Shown here in pieces: positions 51,260-59,251 of a stretch of DNA of 64,000 nt. Below the pieces are notes generated by a model. That model made no database searches. It saw only the letters and a program-made list of their open reading frames with translations, and was not told where the DNA came from. The stretch spans positions 5,952,001 through 6,016,000 of the forward strand of contig NZ_CP042912.1 of the NCBI RefSeq assembly GCF_008087665.1, given 5' to 3'. This DNA is from Mariniblastus fucicola (lineage in GTDB: Bacteria; Planctomycetota; Planctomycetia; Pirellulales; Pirellulaceae). Numbering within the stretch: position 1 is the stretch's first letter; each line of letters starts with the position of its first letter. The position numbers were made by a program, and so were the translations under genes.

Positions 51260-51724
51260 ATGCAGCTTCAAACCGTTGATGGCGACCTACTCGACCAAGA
51301 CGTCGACGTGATTGTCAACGCTTGGAACCGCAACATCATTCCGTGGTGGCTGCTTCTGCCGCAGGGCGTCTCCGGCGCGATCAAAAAACGCGGCGGCTAT
51401 GCTCCGTTCCGCGAACTGGGCAAACTCGGCCCAATTCCACTCGGCGGCGCTGTCCTGACCGGCGCTGGCAAACTCCCATTCAAATCCATAATCCATGTCG
51501 CTGGTATTAGCATGTGGTGGCGTTCCTCGGAACGATCAATCCGCGATTCCACACGCAATGCCGTTGCGCTTGCGGCCGAACACAACTTTGAATCCATGGC
51601 CTTTCCGCTGATTGGGGCAGGTACTGGCGGCGGTTCCGCTGATGACGTTCTCTCGATGATGCAGGACGAACTCGGTAATTGCGACTTTGACGGACTCATC
51701 CGCATAGTTCGATTCCGGCACTAG
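51260..51724 (+). CDS. Cassette 20: macro-domain (ADP-ribose binding) protein
   Basis: 154 residues from ATG 51260. Begins MQLQTVDGDLLDQDVDVIVNAWN, the first strand-loop of macro domains. GGAVLTGAGKLPFKSIIHVAG and AFPLIGAGTGGGSADDV, the ribose/phosphate loop, follow. Likely binds or removes ADP-ribose from protein, DNA or RNA. The next cassette carries a different macro protein. Confidence 0.85.
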   Translation: MQLQTVDGDLLDQDVDVIVNAWNRNIIPWWLLLPQGVSGAIKKRGGYAPFRELGKLGPIPLGGAVLTGAGKLPFKSIIHVAGISMWWRSSERSIRDSTRNAVALAAEHNFESMAFPLIGAGTGGGSADDVLSMMQDELGNCDFDGLIRIVRFRH

Positions 51725-51725
51725 T

Positions 51726-51868
51726 GGCACACAACATGGTTTTTACGCTAGGCCTACGGCACACCGCTGTCGTTTGTTCAAGCCTCCATCCGGTGGTAGA
51801 ATCATTCGTAGTTCAGACACTGCTCGCTTCGTTTAGGGCGGTGTCGTAAAAACCTTCCGTTGTCGGGA
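51726..51868 (+). repeat. attC site 20
   Basis: R'' GGCACACAAC 51726-51735, R' GTTGTCGGGA 51859-51868. Promoter: TTGTTC 51774-51779, 17 bp, TAGAAT 51797-51802. Confidence 0.86.
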
Positions 51869-51881
51869 CGAGATCAAACCA

Positions 51882-52337
51882 ATGCAAACCGTTCGTGGTG
51901 ACCTTCTCGCGCTCGCAATCGCTGGTGACTTTGACGTCATCATCCACGGCTGCAACTGCCAGAACACGATGGGTGCTGGCATCGCAAAATCCATCAAACA
52001 GCAATTCCCCGCCGCTTACGACGCCGACCTCGCAACCGAAAAAGGCTCCCGCGACAAACTCGGCACTTACTCTTCCGCGACGGTCGATTGTGATGGCAAC
52101 GAACTCACCATTGTGAACGCTTACACGCAATTCAACTGGCGCGGTCGCGGCATCAAGGCGGACTATGACGCAATCCGCTCTGTTTTTGCCGCTATCAAAT
52201 CGGATTTCGCGGGCAAACGCATTGGTTACCCGCTGATAGGTGCTGGGCTGGCCGGTGGTGATTGGAACGTAATCTCCGAGATCATCACCGAAGAACTGGC
52301 CGGGGAGAATCACACGCTTGTGGAATATCAACCGTAG
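51882..52337 (+). CDS. Cassette 21: macro-domain protein (Appr-1-p processing type)
   Basis: 151 residues. VIIHGCNCQNTMGAGIAKSI near 20 and GYPLIGAGLAGGDW near 115 are the two signature loops. The TMGAGIAKSI form is common in phage and toxin-linked macro proteins that hydrolyse ADP-ribose derivatives. Sequence differs throughout from cassette 20, so the pair is not a duplication. Confidence 0.86.
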   Translation: MQTVRGDLLALAIAGDFDVIIHGCNCQNTMGAGIAKSIKQQFPAAYDADLATEKGSRDKLGTYSSATVDCDGNELTIVNAYTQFNWRGRGIKADYDAIRSVFAAIKSDFAGKRIGYPLIGAGLAGGDWNVISEIITEELAGENHTLVEYQP

Positions 52338-52342
52338 CGCAT

Positions 52343-52485
52343 CGCCCGACAACATGGTTTTTACGCTAGGCCTGCGGCACACCTTCCAACTTTGTCAACG
52401 CGGGCTGGCCTTGGTACAATTTCCGTAATTCAGGCCTCGTTCGCTTCGTTCAGGGCGGTGTCGTAAAAACCTTCCGTTATGCGGA
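52343..52485 (+). repeat. attC site 21
   Basis: R'' CGCCCGACAAC 52343-52353, R' GTTATGCGGA 52476-52485. Promoter: TTGTCA 52392-52397, 17 bp, TACAAT 52415-52420. Confidence 0.87.
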
Positions 52486-52500
52486 CGAACCGATTCACTG

Positions 52501-52914
52501 ATGGCTGATTTGGTACCCAACCTGCAATCGTTGGTCGACTCCGACCGTTTTCTTGCGGCTGTGCACATGGACGATCTCGACGACATGCTTGGTGCCCGTG
52601 ATGCAGACCCGTTTGACGCGGAATGGGTGCGCGTGCATGAACTCGTAACGCAACATCAACTCGGTGCTTCTCCTTCCGTTGACGCTCTTCGTGAATCGGC
52701 GTTCAAACGCGCTTTTGCCATCACGGAGTCGCCCGACGCATGCGGATACATCTCTGATGACTTCGGCCTGATTGCCGATGCGGCCCGCGCGGATGTTTCG
52801 GACGCATGGTTGGTGGCTCTCACCGCATCGTACGCAACGGGCGTTCTCCCACATGGAGAATTGGCTGGCGATTCTCGGTCTCTCACTGAGATCGTCTCCG
52901 AGTTCCAACCGTAA
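52501..52914 (+). CDS. Cassette 22: helical hypothetical protein
   Basis: 137 residues from ATG. Acidic and almost wholly helical (LQSLVDSDRFLAAVHMDDLDDML, RESAFKRAFAITESPDA). Resembles no family I know; small helical acidic proteins of this kind are often immunity proteins, but nothing here proves that. Confidence 0.64.
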   Translation: MADLVPNLQSLVDSDRFLAAVHMDDLDDMLGARDADPFDAEWVRVHELVTQHQLGASPSVDALRESAFKRAFAITESPDACGYISDDFGLIADAARADVSDAWLVALTASYATGVLPHGELAGDSRSLTEIVSEFQP

Positions 52915-52915
52915 C

Positions 52916-53057
52916 GCCGCATAACATGGTTTTTACGCTAGGCCTTCTGCACACCTTCGTTGGTAGGCAACGGGCGCTGGCATTGGTAGAATCTATCGTG
53001 ATTCAAACTCCACCGCTTCGTTTAAGGCGGTGTCGTAAAAACCTTCCGTTAGGCGAC
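52916..53057 (+). repeat. attC site 22
   Basis: R'' GCCGCATAAC 52916-52925, R' GTTAGGCGAC 53048-53057. Promoter: TAGGCA 52964-52969, 17 bp, TAGAAT 52987-52992. Confidence 0.86.
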
Positions 53058-53064
53058 GCTACCG

Positions 53065-53538
53065 ATGAGTGATTCTGACCGTATCCTCACCGAACTTCGC
53101 CGGATCGTTGCCGAACGTGACCACGCTGGCCCTGTGTCCGACGACGTCATCGCTGCCGCCGAATCTGAACTTGGCCTCACCTTTCCGCCCAGTTATCGCA
53201 TGTTCTTAACGCACTTCGGTGCTGGCGGCATTCCTGCACCGTATGACATCATTGGACTGCCACAGTGCCGCGCGTCCGATTCATCGCCACCCATGTGGTC
53301 GCACGTTCTTGACGTTGCCACACGATTGCGACGCCACGTGGATCATCCACCGACACTCATTCCGATTTCGTCTGATGGCTGTGGTGTCGACATTTATCTC
53401 GACGCTTCACGCACTGACGACACGGGCGAATGCCCGGTTCTTGCTCGCGGCCCGGGTTTCGACGGCATCGACATTGCTCCGTCATTTCTCGCATTCGCTG
53501 ACTTGGCAGTCTCAGGCGATCCGCTGGCCCAAACGTGA
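53065..53538 (+). CDS. Cassette 23: SUKH (SMI1/KNR4-type) protein
   Basis: 157 residues. AAESELGLTFPPSYRMFLTHFGAGG near 30 is the SUKH helix-strand signature, followed by PYDIIGL, PISSDGCGVDIYLD and SFLAFAD. SUKH proteins are usually immunity proteins against contact-dependent or polymorphic toxins. No toxin lies beside it, so it may be an orphan immunity gene. Confidence 0.83.
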   Translation: MSDSDRILTELRRIVAERDHAGPVSDDVIAAAESELGLTFPPSYRMFLTHFGAGGIPAPYDIIGLPQCRASDSSPPMWSHVLDVATRLRRHVDHPPTLIPISSDGCGVDIYLDASRTDDTGECPVLARGPGFDGIDIAPSFLAFADLAVSGDPLAQT

Positions 53539-53546
53539 TGGTCCGC

Positions 53547-53690
53547 GTCGCCTAACATGGTTTTTACGCTAGGGCCTTCGGCACACCTTCCATATTTTGC
53601 AACGCGGGCTGGCCTTGGTACAATCACCCGTAGTTCAGACATCGTTCGCTTCGTTCAGGGCGGTGTCGTAAAAACCTTCCGTTGGGCGAC
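53547..53690 (+). repeat. attC site 23
   Basis: R'' GTCGCCTAAC 53547-53556, R' GTTGGGCGAC 53681-53690. Promoter: TTTGCA 53596-53601, 17 bp, TACAAT 53619-53624. Confidence 0.88.
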
Positions 53691-53703
53691 TCAATCGAAT
53701 CTG

Positions 53704-54387
53704 ATGGCCACGTTCAACGACTCTCGCTCACTCGCCGAATTCTTGCTCCGAGAATCGCTCGACCGGCTTGCTGCCGCCGCCCCGAAGGTCAACTACTTTT
53801 CGCTCCGATCGGTTGGTGGTGCGGCAACCCTTCTCGGCTTCGACTCGATTGCGCACGAATGCGAATCCATCCTGCAAACAATTCCGGATGCTTCTTTCAC
53901 TGCCGGTGTGATCTCCAATTTCCCGCTGCCCAAAAAGGCACCGCCTGCGCTGCGCAAGATCGCGACAATTGACCAACTCTACTCCGATCACCCGCCGTTA
54001 ACCGATGAATCTGTTGCGAAGTACATTCGGGATTGTGGAAACGCTCAATCACATCTGAAACTTGCTTCGGACCGTAAGTACACGGACGCCTTTGCGGCAT
54101 GCAAATCTGAATTGGACACTGAGGAAACAGCTGCGTCGCAGGCTGTTCTTGGCGACATTGATTCTGCCCTCGATTCCGCCTGTTCCGTTGTTCAACCTGA
54201 TTTCCGCGCTGACAATATTCGCTTCATTTGCACCATTGAACTATTTCGACGCGAACGATGGTCCGACGCTCACAAACTATTTGATGCGATCTACCCATCT
54301 CAGATTGGGCCCGATGCTGCTGCCCAAATGGCTCTTGGTGCCAACCACCGCTTACCATGGCTGGGGTATCCGTTTCCTGATTGGTAA
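53704..54387 (+). CDS. Cassette 24: helical hypothetical protein
   Basis: 227 residues from ATG 53704. Helical, possibly TPR-like pairs (LAEFLLRESLDRLAAAAPKV, DSACSVVQPDFRADNIRFI). An attC-encoded frame from ATG 53557 reads into it, but the internal ATG after the core is preferred. No family recognised. Confidence 0.65.
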   Translation: MATFNDSRSLAEFLLRESLDRLAAAAPKVNYFSLRSVGGAATLLGFDSIAHECESILQTIPDASFTAGVISNFPLPKKAPPALRKIATIDQLYSDHPPLTDESVAKYIRDCGNAQSHLKLASDRKYTDAFAACKSELDTEETAASQAVLGDIDSALDSACSVVQPDFRADNIRFICTIELFRRERWSDAHKLFDAIYPSQIGPDAAAQMALGANHRLPWLGYPFPDW

Positions 54388-54405
54388 CTACTCTGGCAGT
54401 TCTGA

Positions 54406-54548
54406 GTCGCCCAACATGGTTTTTACGCTAGGCCTTCGGCACACCTTCTTTGTTTGGCGATGCGGGCTGGCCTTGGTACAATCTATCGTAGTTCAGGCAT
54501 CGCCCGCTTCGTTTTGGGCGGTGTCGTAAAAACCTTCCGTTGGGCGTC
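54406..54548 (+). repeat. attC site 24
   Basis: R'' GTCGCCCAAC 54406-54415, R' GTTGGGCGTC 54539-54548. Promoter: TTGGCG 54454-54459, 17 bp, TACAAT 54477-54482; it points against the toxin-antitoxin genes that follow. Confidence 0.88.
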
Positions 54549-54553
54549 GCAGC

Positions 54554-54841
54554 CTAAACGTTGTCCAGATCTCGTTCGCCCCTGACGATGCGCACAATCT
54601 CGACGCCATCGTCCAGTGCTCGAAAGAAAATCACGTAGCTACCACAACTGAAGCTGCGACACGGTCCGTGATTCTTGGAAATCCGTCGCTGGCCCATCTC
54701 TGGATTCGTTGCCAACGTACGACACGCTGATTCGATTTTCTCTACCCAGCGGTAGGCAGCTTCCGGTTTGTCACGTGCAATGAACTCTGAGTTCTCGTAC
54801 AAATCAGATGACGCAAGCTGGGAATATCTGACTCTCGCCAT
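54554..54841 (-). CDS. Cassette 25: ParE/RelE-family toxin
   Basis: 95 residues. VRYSQLASSDLYENSEFIARD, AAYRWVEKIESACRTLATNPEMGQRR and SYVIFFRALDDGVEIVRIVRGERDLD follow the ParE fold (gyrase poison or mRNA interferase subtype not decided). It starts 1 nt into the antitoxin stop (TAATG), so antitoxin is made first. Only cassette whose genes read opposite to the array. Confidence 0.84.
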   Translation of the reverse strand: MARVRYSQLASSDLYENSEFIARDKPEAAYRWVEKIESACRTLATNPEMGQRRISKNHGPCRSFSCGSYVIFFRALDDGVEIVRIVRGERDLDNV

Positions 54842-55083
54842 TATGACTGCTGTTCTTCGATGGCTTTGATACGCCGACGAGCTTCAGCGTACACCTCATC
54901 TGCGTCAATTCCTTCACCACGATCTAGCTCGTCGATCCCGGCTTGGATATCTGCATGCAGCATTTCGCGAGCAATCACTAACCGAATGCCCTCATTGACA
55001 AGTGCTTGCTCGTCTTGAAACTTTCCTTGTGCAATCAACTGCTGCACCTGGTTTCCGTAGTCGTTTGGGATATCTGTACTCAT
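54841..55083 (-). CDS. Cassette 25: ParD-like antitoxin
   Basis: 80 residues with a GGAGG 7-8 nt before ATG, one of the few strong ribosome-binding sites in the array. N-terminal ribbon-helix-helix-type (QVQQLIAQGKFQDEQALVNEGIRLV) and an acidic, basic-ended tail. Its promoter should lie in the 20 bp before attC 25 or in the attC itself on the opposite strand. Confidence 0.8.
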   Translation of the reverse strand: MSTDIPNDYGNQVQQLIAQGKFQDEQALVNEGIRLVIAREMLHADIQAGIDELDRGEGIDADEVYAEARRRIKAIEEQQS

Positions 55084-55102
55084 ACCGTCCTCCGGGTTTG
55101 GC

Positions 55103-55247
55103 GACGCCCAACATGGTTTTTACGCAAGGGCCCTTCGGGCACACCTTCGATGTAGTGCTGGCCTCGCTTCCATTATACAATCAAATCCAATTCAATCCAC
55201 CTTCGCTTCGTGCAGGGCGGTGTCGTAAAAACCTTCCGTTGGCCGAC
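55103..55247 (+). repeat. attC site 25
   Basis: R'' GACGCCCAAC 55103-55112, R' GTTGGCCGAC 55238-55247. Central loop diverged: -10 TACAAT 55176-55181 kept, -35 position reads TAGTGC, so plus-strand activity is probably low. Confidence 0.84.
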
Positions 55248-55260
55248 CTAGCATTTACAA

Positions 55261-55668
55261 ATGGAACACTACAAGGTCACACTCGTATCGAACACTCGTT
55301 CACCGCAAATCGGTGCTGTCCGGCTTCACGACGATTCCGACGACTCGCTCATCGAGCTGTCTTTTGATGGCAACGCCTTCACTGGCACTGGTGATGACTT
55401 CTTTGACGCGTTCTCCCAAATCCGCGAACGACTCGAACCGCTGGGCTTATTGCCGCAGTGCTACGCCGCGCATCTTCGCGCATTTCCGTCCGGCATGTCT
55501 CGCAGCATGGGCGGTGGCGTCAAACTTTATCGCCTAACACTCGGCAAACAGGCACTAATGGACGACCTGATACACATGTTCGACACTGACAATGACGTTG
55601 AACCTGCTACGGTGGCTGACCAGCGTGCATTCTTTGACAAATGGATCGGTTCACTCGGGGAATCATAG
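55261..55668 (+). CDS. Cassette 26: hypothetical protein
   Basis: 135 residues. KVTLVSNTRSPQIGAVRLHDD then FFDAFSQIRERLEPLGLLPQCYAA; the middle SGMSRSMGGGVKLYRL is glycine-rich. No family recognised. Confidence 0.65.
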   Translation: MEHYKVTLVSNTRSPQIGAVRLHDDSDDSLIELSFDGNAFTGTGDDFFDAFSQIRERLEPLGLLPQCYAAHLRAFPSGMSRSMGGGVKLYRLTLGKQALMDDLIHMFDTDNDVEPATVADQRAFFDKWIGSLGES

Positions 55669-55812
55669 CCCGGCCAACATGGTTTTTACGCTATGGCCTT
55701 CGGCACACGTTCGATGTTTGGCAACGCTCGCTGGCCTTGGTAGAATTTCTTGTAATTCAGACATCGTTCGCTTCGTTTAGGGCGGTGTCGTAAAATCTTT
55801 CCGTTATGTGAC
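55669..55812 (+). repeat. attC site 26
   Basis: R'' CCCGGCCAAC 55669-55678, R' GTTATGTGAC 55803-55812; L' has CGTAAAATCT. Promoter: TTGGCA 55718-55723, 17 bp, TAGAAT 55741-55746. Confidence 0.85.
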
Positions 55813-55823
55813 CTACCGAAGCC

Positions 55824-56171
55824 ATGCCCAGCTTTAGCCGATCTGGTGAGTTCTACGGTGCGTCATTGATAACCGGCCCTTCATCCGCGCTCGTGCGCGT
55901 GCGATTCTCGCCCGAACATGTCGGTCCACCCATTGTGAATGTCCTCGCGGCTGACGCTCGGTTTGGCAATCCACCTGACCGTGATGTGGCGTCCGCCGTT
56001 GCCGATGCCGTCCAACAGGCCAACGGCGACTTTGACACTCGATTGATTCCTGCAGAAATCGCTTATCAATGTGACAACGATGGTCTCTGCTATCTAATCC
56101 GCCGTTGCGCGTACATTATCGTTCGCCGGATCGCGGAGGTGGGCGATGATGAATTTATCGGTGTGGCATAG
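55824..56171 (+). CDS. Cassette 27: hypothetical protein
   Basis: 115 residues from ATG. ALVRVRFSPEHVGPPIVNVLAAD, then a helix (ASAVADAVQQANGDF). Soluble; no family recognised. The 24 bp before its attC match the end of cassette 17 (GGCGATTCACCGGTCACATAAC). Confidence 0.64.
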   Translation: MPSFSRSGEFYGASLITGPSSALVRVRFSPEHVGPPIVNVLAADARFGNPPDRDVASAVADAVQQANGDFDTRLIPAEIAYQCDNDGLCYLIRRCAYIIVRRIAEVGDDEFIGVA

Positions 56172-56189
56172 CTTATTGGCGATTCACCG

Positions 56190-56407
56190 GTCACATAACA
56201 TGGTTTTTACGCTAGGCCGCGGCTGTCGTCATTGGCGAGTTTTTCGGTGGTTTGGCGTCAATCGCTTCGGTCACGAGCCATCTGCTGCCAGCCCGCGGAC
56301 ACCCTCGCTTTTTGTTTTAGCGGCGATCCTTTGGTAAGATGTTCAGTGATTTGACACTGGTTCGCTTCGTTCGGGGCGGGTGTCGTAAAAACCTTCCGTT
56401 ATCCGAC
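56190..56407 (+). repeat. attC site 27 (long variant)
   Basis: 218 bp, central loop related to site 17 (CGCGGCT...TTCGGT...GCGGAC). R'' GTCACATAAC 56190-56199, R' GTTATCCGAC 56398-56407. Promoter: TTGTTT 56312-56317, 17 bp, TAAGAT 56335-56340. Confidence 0.84.
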
Positions 56408-56411
56408 TCAA

Positions 56412-56768
56412 ATGAAGCCAACCGCTGAGCACACCTTCCCTGACGCAGACGTTCTTGAGTGGCGTCTGACAGACAGCGAACTGCTCGTGCGTATGTCGGA
56501 CGTTTTCTACGACGGCCATCTGCGTGGCGAAGCTCAGTTGCGGTTTCCGCTGCTTCGCCCAGCTTCAGCGATGCAATACGACCACGAATCGAACGCATGG
56601 TCTGACTGCGCCGTTGTTGAGCCTCTCAAAGACTTGTGTGAATTTCACTTCAAAATGCGACTCCGGTACTCTCTGAAGGGCTTCGGACGTGATTCTGGCC
56701 AGTGGGTCGCCGTCAGTGTGCATTCAGATAACGCCGAAATTGTTTGGGATGGAGCGTCCGTCGGATAA
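56412..56768 (+). CDS. Cassette 28: hypothetical protein
   Basis: 118 residues. Beta-rich (VLEWRLTDSELLVRMSDVFYD, EFHFKMRLRYSLKG). The stop TAA is part of the attC R'' core (GTCGGATAAC). No family recognised, though the strand pattern recalls Imm-type immunity folds. Confidence 0.64.
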   Translation: MKPTAEHTFPDADVLEWRLTDSELLVRMSDVFYDGHLRGEAQLRFPLLRPASAMQYDHESNAWSDCAVVEPLKDLCEFHFKMRLRYSLKGFGRDSGQWVAVSVHSDNAEIVWDGASVG

Positions 56769-56902
56769 CATGGTTTTTACGCTAGGTCTTCGGCACACCG
56801 CTGTCGTTTGGTCAAGCCTCCCTCTGGTGGTAGAATGTTTCGTAGTTCAGGCATCACTCGCTTCGTTCAGGGCGGTGTCGTAAAAACCTTCCGGTATGCG
56901 GC
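56760..56902 (+). repeat. attC site 28
   Basis: R'' GTCGGATAAC 56760-56769; R' is mutated at the core (GGTATGCGGC 56893-56902 instead of GTT). Promoter: TTGGTC 56808-56813, 17 bp, TAGAAT 56831-56836. Confidence 0.82.
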
Positions 56903-56914
56903 AACAGCAACTCG

Positions 56915-57295
56915 ATGGCCGACCTTCCGATCCATTACGACCGTCAGTTTTCAGTTCACCTCTACTGGGTTAGCCACGGTCTTCTGTTGCTGCGGAGTGG
57001 CAAGCGTGCCCACGACCACAAACGAATAGACATCCTGTTCTGTGACGTCCGTCTTCTGGGCATTCCTACGTTTTTGGATGGGTTACGGATAACACACCAC
57101 GTCGACCAGCAGGTCGCGATGCGGCTGGATGCCGGATTGTGCCACTTCAAAATCGACACTGGTGACTCGGAACATTCGCTCATTGCATCACCAACAATCA
57201 CTGTGCACGAGGATGATCTGCTATACCACGAGAACTCCTGTTTGTTGCCTGATTTCGACTTCTGGTCCCTCGTTGATCTGGATCGCACGCCGTAA
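56915..57295 (+). CDS. Cassette 29: hypothetical protein
   Basis: 126 residues from ATG. FSVHLYWVSHGLLLLRSGKR then ILFCDVRLLGIPTFLDGLRI, likely a PilZ- or immunity-like beta fold, not assigned. Its 5' core carries the GGT mutation, yet its own R'' (GCCGCATAAC) is intact. Confidence 0.64.
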   Translation: MADLPIHYDRQFSVHLYWVSHGLLLLRSGKRAHDHKRIDILFCDVRLLGIPTFLDGLRITHHVDQQVAMRLDAGLCHFKIDTGDSEHSLIASPTITVHEDDLLYHENSCLLPDFDFWSLVDLDRTP

Positions 57296-57309
57296 ACGTG
57301 CCCCGAGTT

Positions 57310-57451
57310 GCCGCATAACATGGTTTTTACGCTAGGCCTTCGGCACACCTTCCAACTTTGTCAACACGGGCTGGCCTTGGTACAATTTCCGTAGTTCAAA
57401 CATCGCTCGCTTCGTTCAGGGCGGTGTCGTAAAAACCTTCCGTTAGGCGGC
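57310..57451 (+). repeat. attC site 29
   Basis: R'' GCCGCATAAC 57310-57319, R' GTTAGGCGGC 57442-57451. Promoter: TTGTCA 57358-57363, 17 bp, TACAAT 57381-57386. Confidence 0.87.
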
Positions 57452-57459
57452 AGAACCAA

Positions 57460-57939
57460 ATGAAGCTCAGACCGTTTGCTATCGGAATCGCAGCCGTGCT
57501 GTTGGTTTGCGTTGTCGCGATGACGGTCTTTGCCATCCGACTAAACTCAGCCTTCGGATTCGTTGGCCCGTCACTCAACTCTCGGTTGAACGACTATCAA
57601 TCCATAATCGCTGACATCAAATCTGGTGCAATTGCGCCCGATGCTTCGGGCGTCTGCACTTTGCCCAACGGCTTCGATGGCGTAACACCACGCGACGAGG
57701 TCTTTACTGGCACGACTCCCACCGGCTCCACCGTCACGTTGTTTCCTACGTGGTACGGTCGTGGGTCTGATGTTGATGGTTACATTCACTCATCTGCACC
57801 GCTCGCTGCTGGCGACTACTACACAATCAACTGGGGTGCTGGAGGCAACGTGCAGCATCTCGACGTTGGCGCGATTGATATGTTGTCCGTTTCTCCAGTT
57901 CGTGGTACTTGGTACTGGGGTTCGCGACGTCTTGACTAA
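57460..57939 (+). CDS. Cassette 30: membrane-anchored hypothetical protein
   Basis: 159 residues. One N-terminal helix (FAIGIAAVLLVCVVAMTVFAI) anchors a periplasmic beta-rich domain (GSTVTLFPTWYGRGSDVDGY). No family recognised. Confidence 0.66.
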   Translation: MKLRPFAIGIAAVLLVCVVAMTVFAIRLNSAFGFVGPSLNSRLNDYQSIIADIKSGAIAPDASGVCTLPNGFDGVTPRDEVFTGTTPTGSTVTLFPTWYGRGSDVDGYIHSSAPLAAGDYYTINWGAGGNVQHLDVGAIDMLSVSPVRGTWYWGSRRLD

Positions 57940-57946
57940 CACCACT

Positions 57947-58092
57947 GCCGCCTAACATGGTTTTTACGCTGAGGCCCTTCGGGCACAACTTCGCTCTTTG
58001 GCAACGGGCGTTGGCCTTGGTACAATTTCCTGTAGTTCAGACATCGTTCGCTTCGTTTAGGGCGGTGTCGAAAAAACCTTCCGTTGTTCGTC
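57947..58092 (+). repeat. attC site 30
   Basis: R'' GCCGCCTAAC 57947-57956, R' GTTGTTCGTC 58083-58092; L' CGAAAAAACC. Promoter: TTGGCA 57998-58003, 17 bp, TACAAT 58021-58026. Confidence 0.86.
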
Positions 58093-58096
58093 ACAG

Positions 58097-58477
58097 ATGC
58101 GTGTTACTCTACTACTCGCTATCGCCGTCCTCCTGCTGTCAGGCTGTTCCCCGTCCCCAGAAGAACGACTCGGTTTGACCTACACGCCGCCGGTGGTTCC
58201 TGAGAACGTTCCTGCGAAATTCAAACCGGAGCCGAACACCAAAATCGAAACGTGGCTCAAGGATGGCGAAACTCACCTCAACCTCAAGGAGCATTACGTT
58301 TCGTCGTACCGATATGGATGGGACGAGGCCATCTACGACTGGACTAGCAAGACCAGATTCACGATCGAGTCTCGACAGGATGCCATGATGCATCATGCAG
58401 ACATCAAATCCGGCTCAGACGCTTTCTGGCTGGGCTATTCTGAGGCGCGGCGGCAAATCGAATCGCGCCCCGAGTGA
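58097..58477 (+). CDS. Cassette 31: lipoprotein
   Basis: 126 residues. Signal peptide with lipobox LSGC at residues 14-17, then a polar mature region (PEERLGLTYTPPVVPENVP, FWLGYSEARRQIESR). The stop TGA overlaps the first bases of attC 31. No domain recognised. Confidence 0.68.
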   Translation: MRVTLLLAIAVLLLSGCSPSPEERLGLTYTPPVVPENVPAKFKPEPNTKIETWLKDGETHLNLKEHYVSSYRYGWDEAIYDWTSKTRFTIESRQDAMMHHADIKSGSDAFWLGYSEARRQIESRPE

Positions 58478-58619
58478 CGAACAACATAGTTTTTACGCTG
58501 GGGCCTTCGGCACACCTTCCAACTTTGGCAACGCGGGCTGGCTTTGGTAGAATCACTCGTAATTCGGACATCGTTCGCTTCGTTTATGGCGGTGTCGTAA
58601 AAACCTTCCGTTGTATGAC
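58476..58619 (+). repeat. attC site 31
   Basis: R'' GACGAACAAC 58476-58485, left arm has AGTTTTTACG, R' GTTGTATGAC 58610-58619. Promoter: TTGGCA 58525-58530, 17 bp, TAGAAT 58548-58553. Confidence 0.85.
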
Positions 58620-58706
58620 CTACCGTATTGAGGGGCCACGCTGAATCCGTTCGCATCACCAGAATCCGGCAATACCCTATCAAGGCCTCGGCGACGCGGG
58701 ACGTGG

Positions 58707-59017
58707 ATGGCAACTGTCTCGTTTTCTTGCGGACTCCTTTCTCCCATTTTGGTTGTGCTGGACATCCTCTACGCGGTCTTGTTCATGCGTGCTGGCCGTG
58801 AAGGCGCGACCGAATTCGATCACTTCACTGCGTACGTATTCTTTGCGCTTTGGATTACCGTTCCCGTTGTCGGAATTCTTGCCGGATTGCGATTCTTGCC
58901 GGATTGCGATTCTTGTCGATTCGCACATCCAAACGTGGTTTCCGCCGATCAGCAATCGGGCTTTCCCTGTGCTTCTTGTTTCTGGTGTTTATGGCATACG
59001 CATACCTCGTCCACTAG
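58707..59017 (+). pseudogene. Cassette 32: membrane protein gene broken by a 17-bp tandem duplication
   Basis: From ATG 58707 the frame encodes two hydrophobic helices (LLSPILVVLDILYAVLFM and VFFALWITVPVVGILAG) and then meets two tandem copies of TTCTTGCCGGATTGCGA (58877-58910). Removing one copy restores a 97-residue membrane protein ending AYAYLVH at TAG 59015, just before attC 32. With both copies, the frame continues into the attC. The function of the intact form is unknown. Confidence 0.8.
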
Positions 59018-59023
59018 TTTACG

Positions 59024-59238
59024 GTCGCACAACATGGTTTTTACGCAAAGCCACGGCTTCGTCTTAGGAAACTTGTTCGGTTTGCCACGTCTGTTCGCTC
59101 CGTTGTCGCGTATTGGTTTGCCACGCCGTGGACACCGCCTCTTTGGCAACGTGGTTTCTTTTTGGTAAACTGTTTTGTGTTGCGACGCTTGTTGACTTCG
59201 GAGAGAAGCGGTGTCGTAAAAACCTTCCGTCAGGCGAC
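59024..59238 (+). repeat. attC site 32 (long variant)
   Basis: 215 bp, central loop like sites 12 and 35. R'' GTCGCACAAC 59024-59033, R' GTCAGGCGAC 59229-59238 (core T to C). Promoter: TTGGCA 59143-59148, 17 bp, TAAACT 59166-59171. Confidence 0.84.
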
Positions 59239-59251
59239 CCAATCTAATCCT

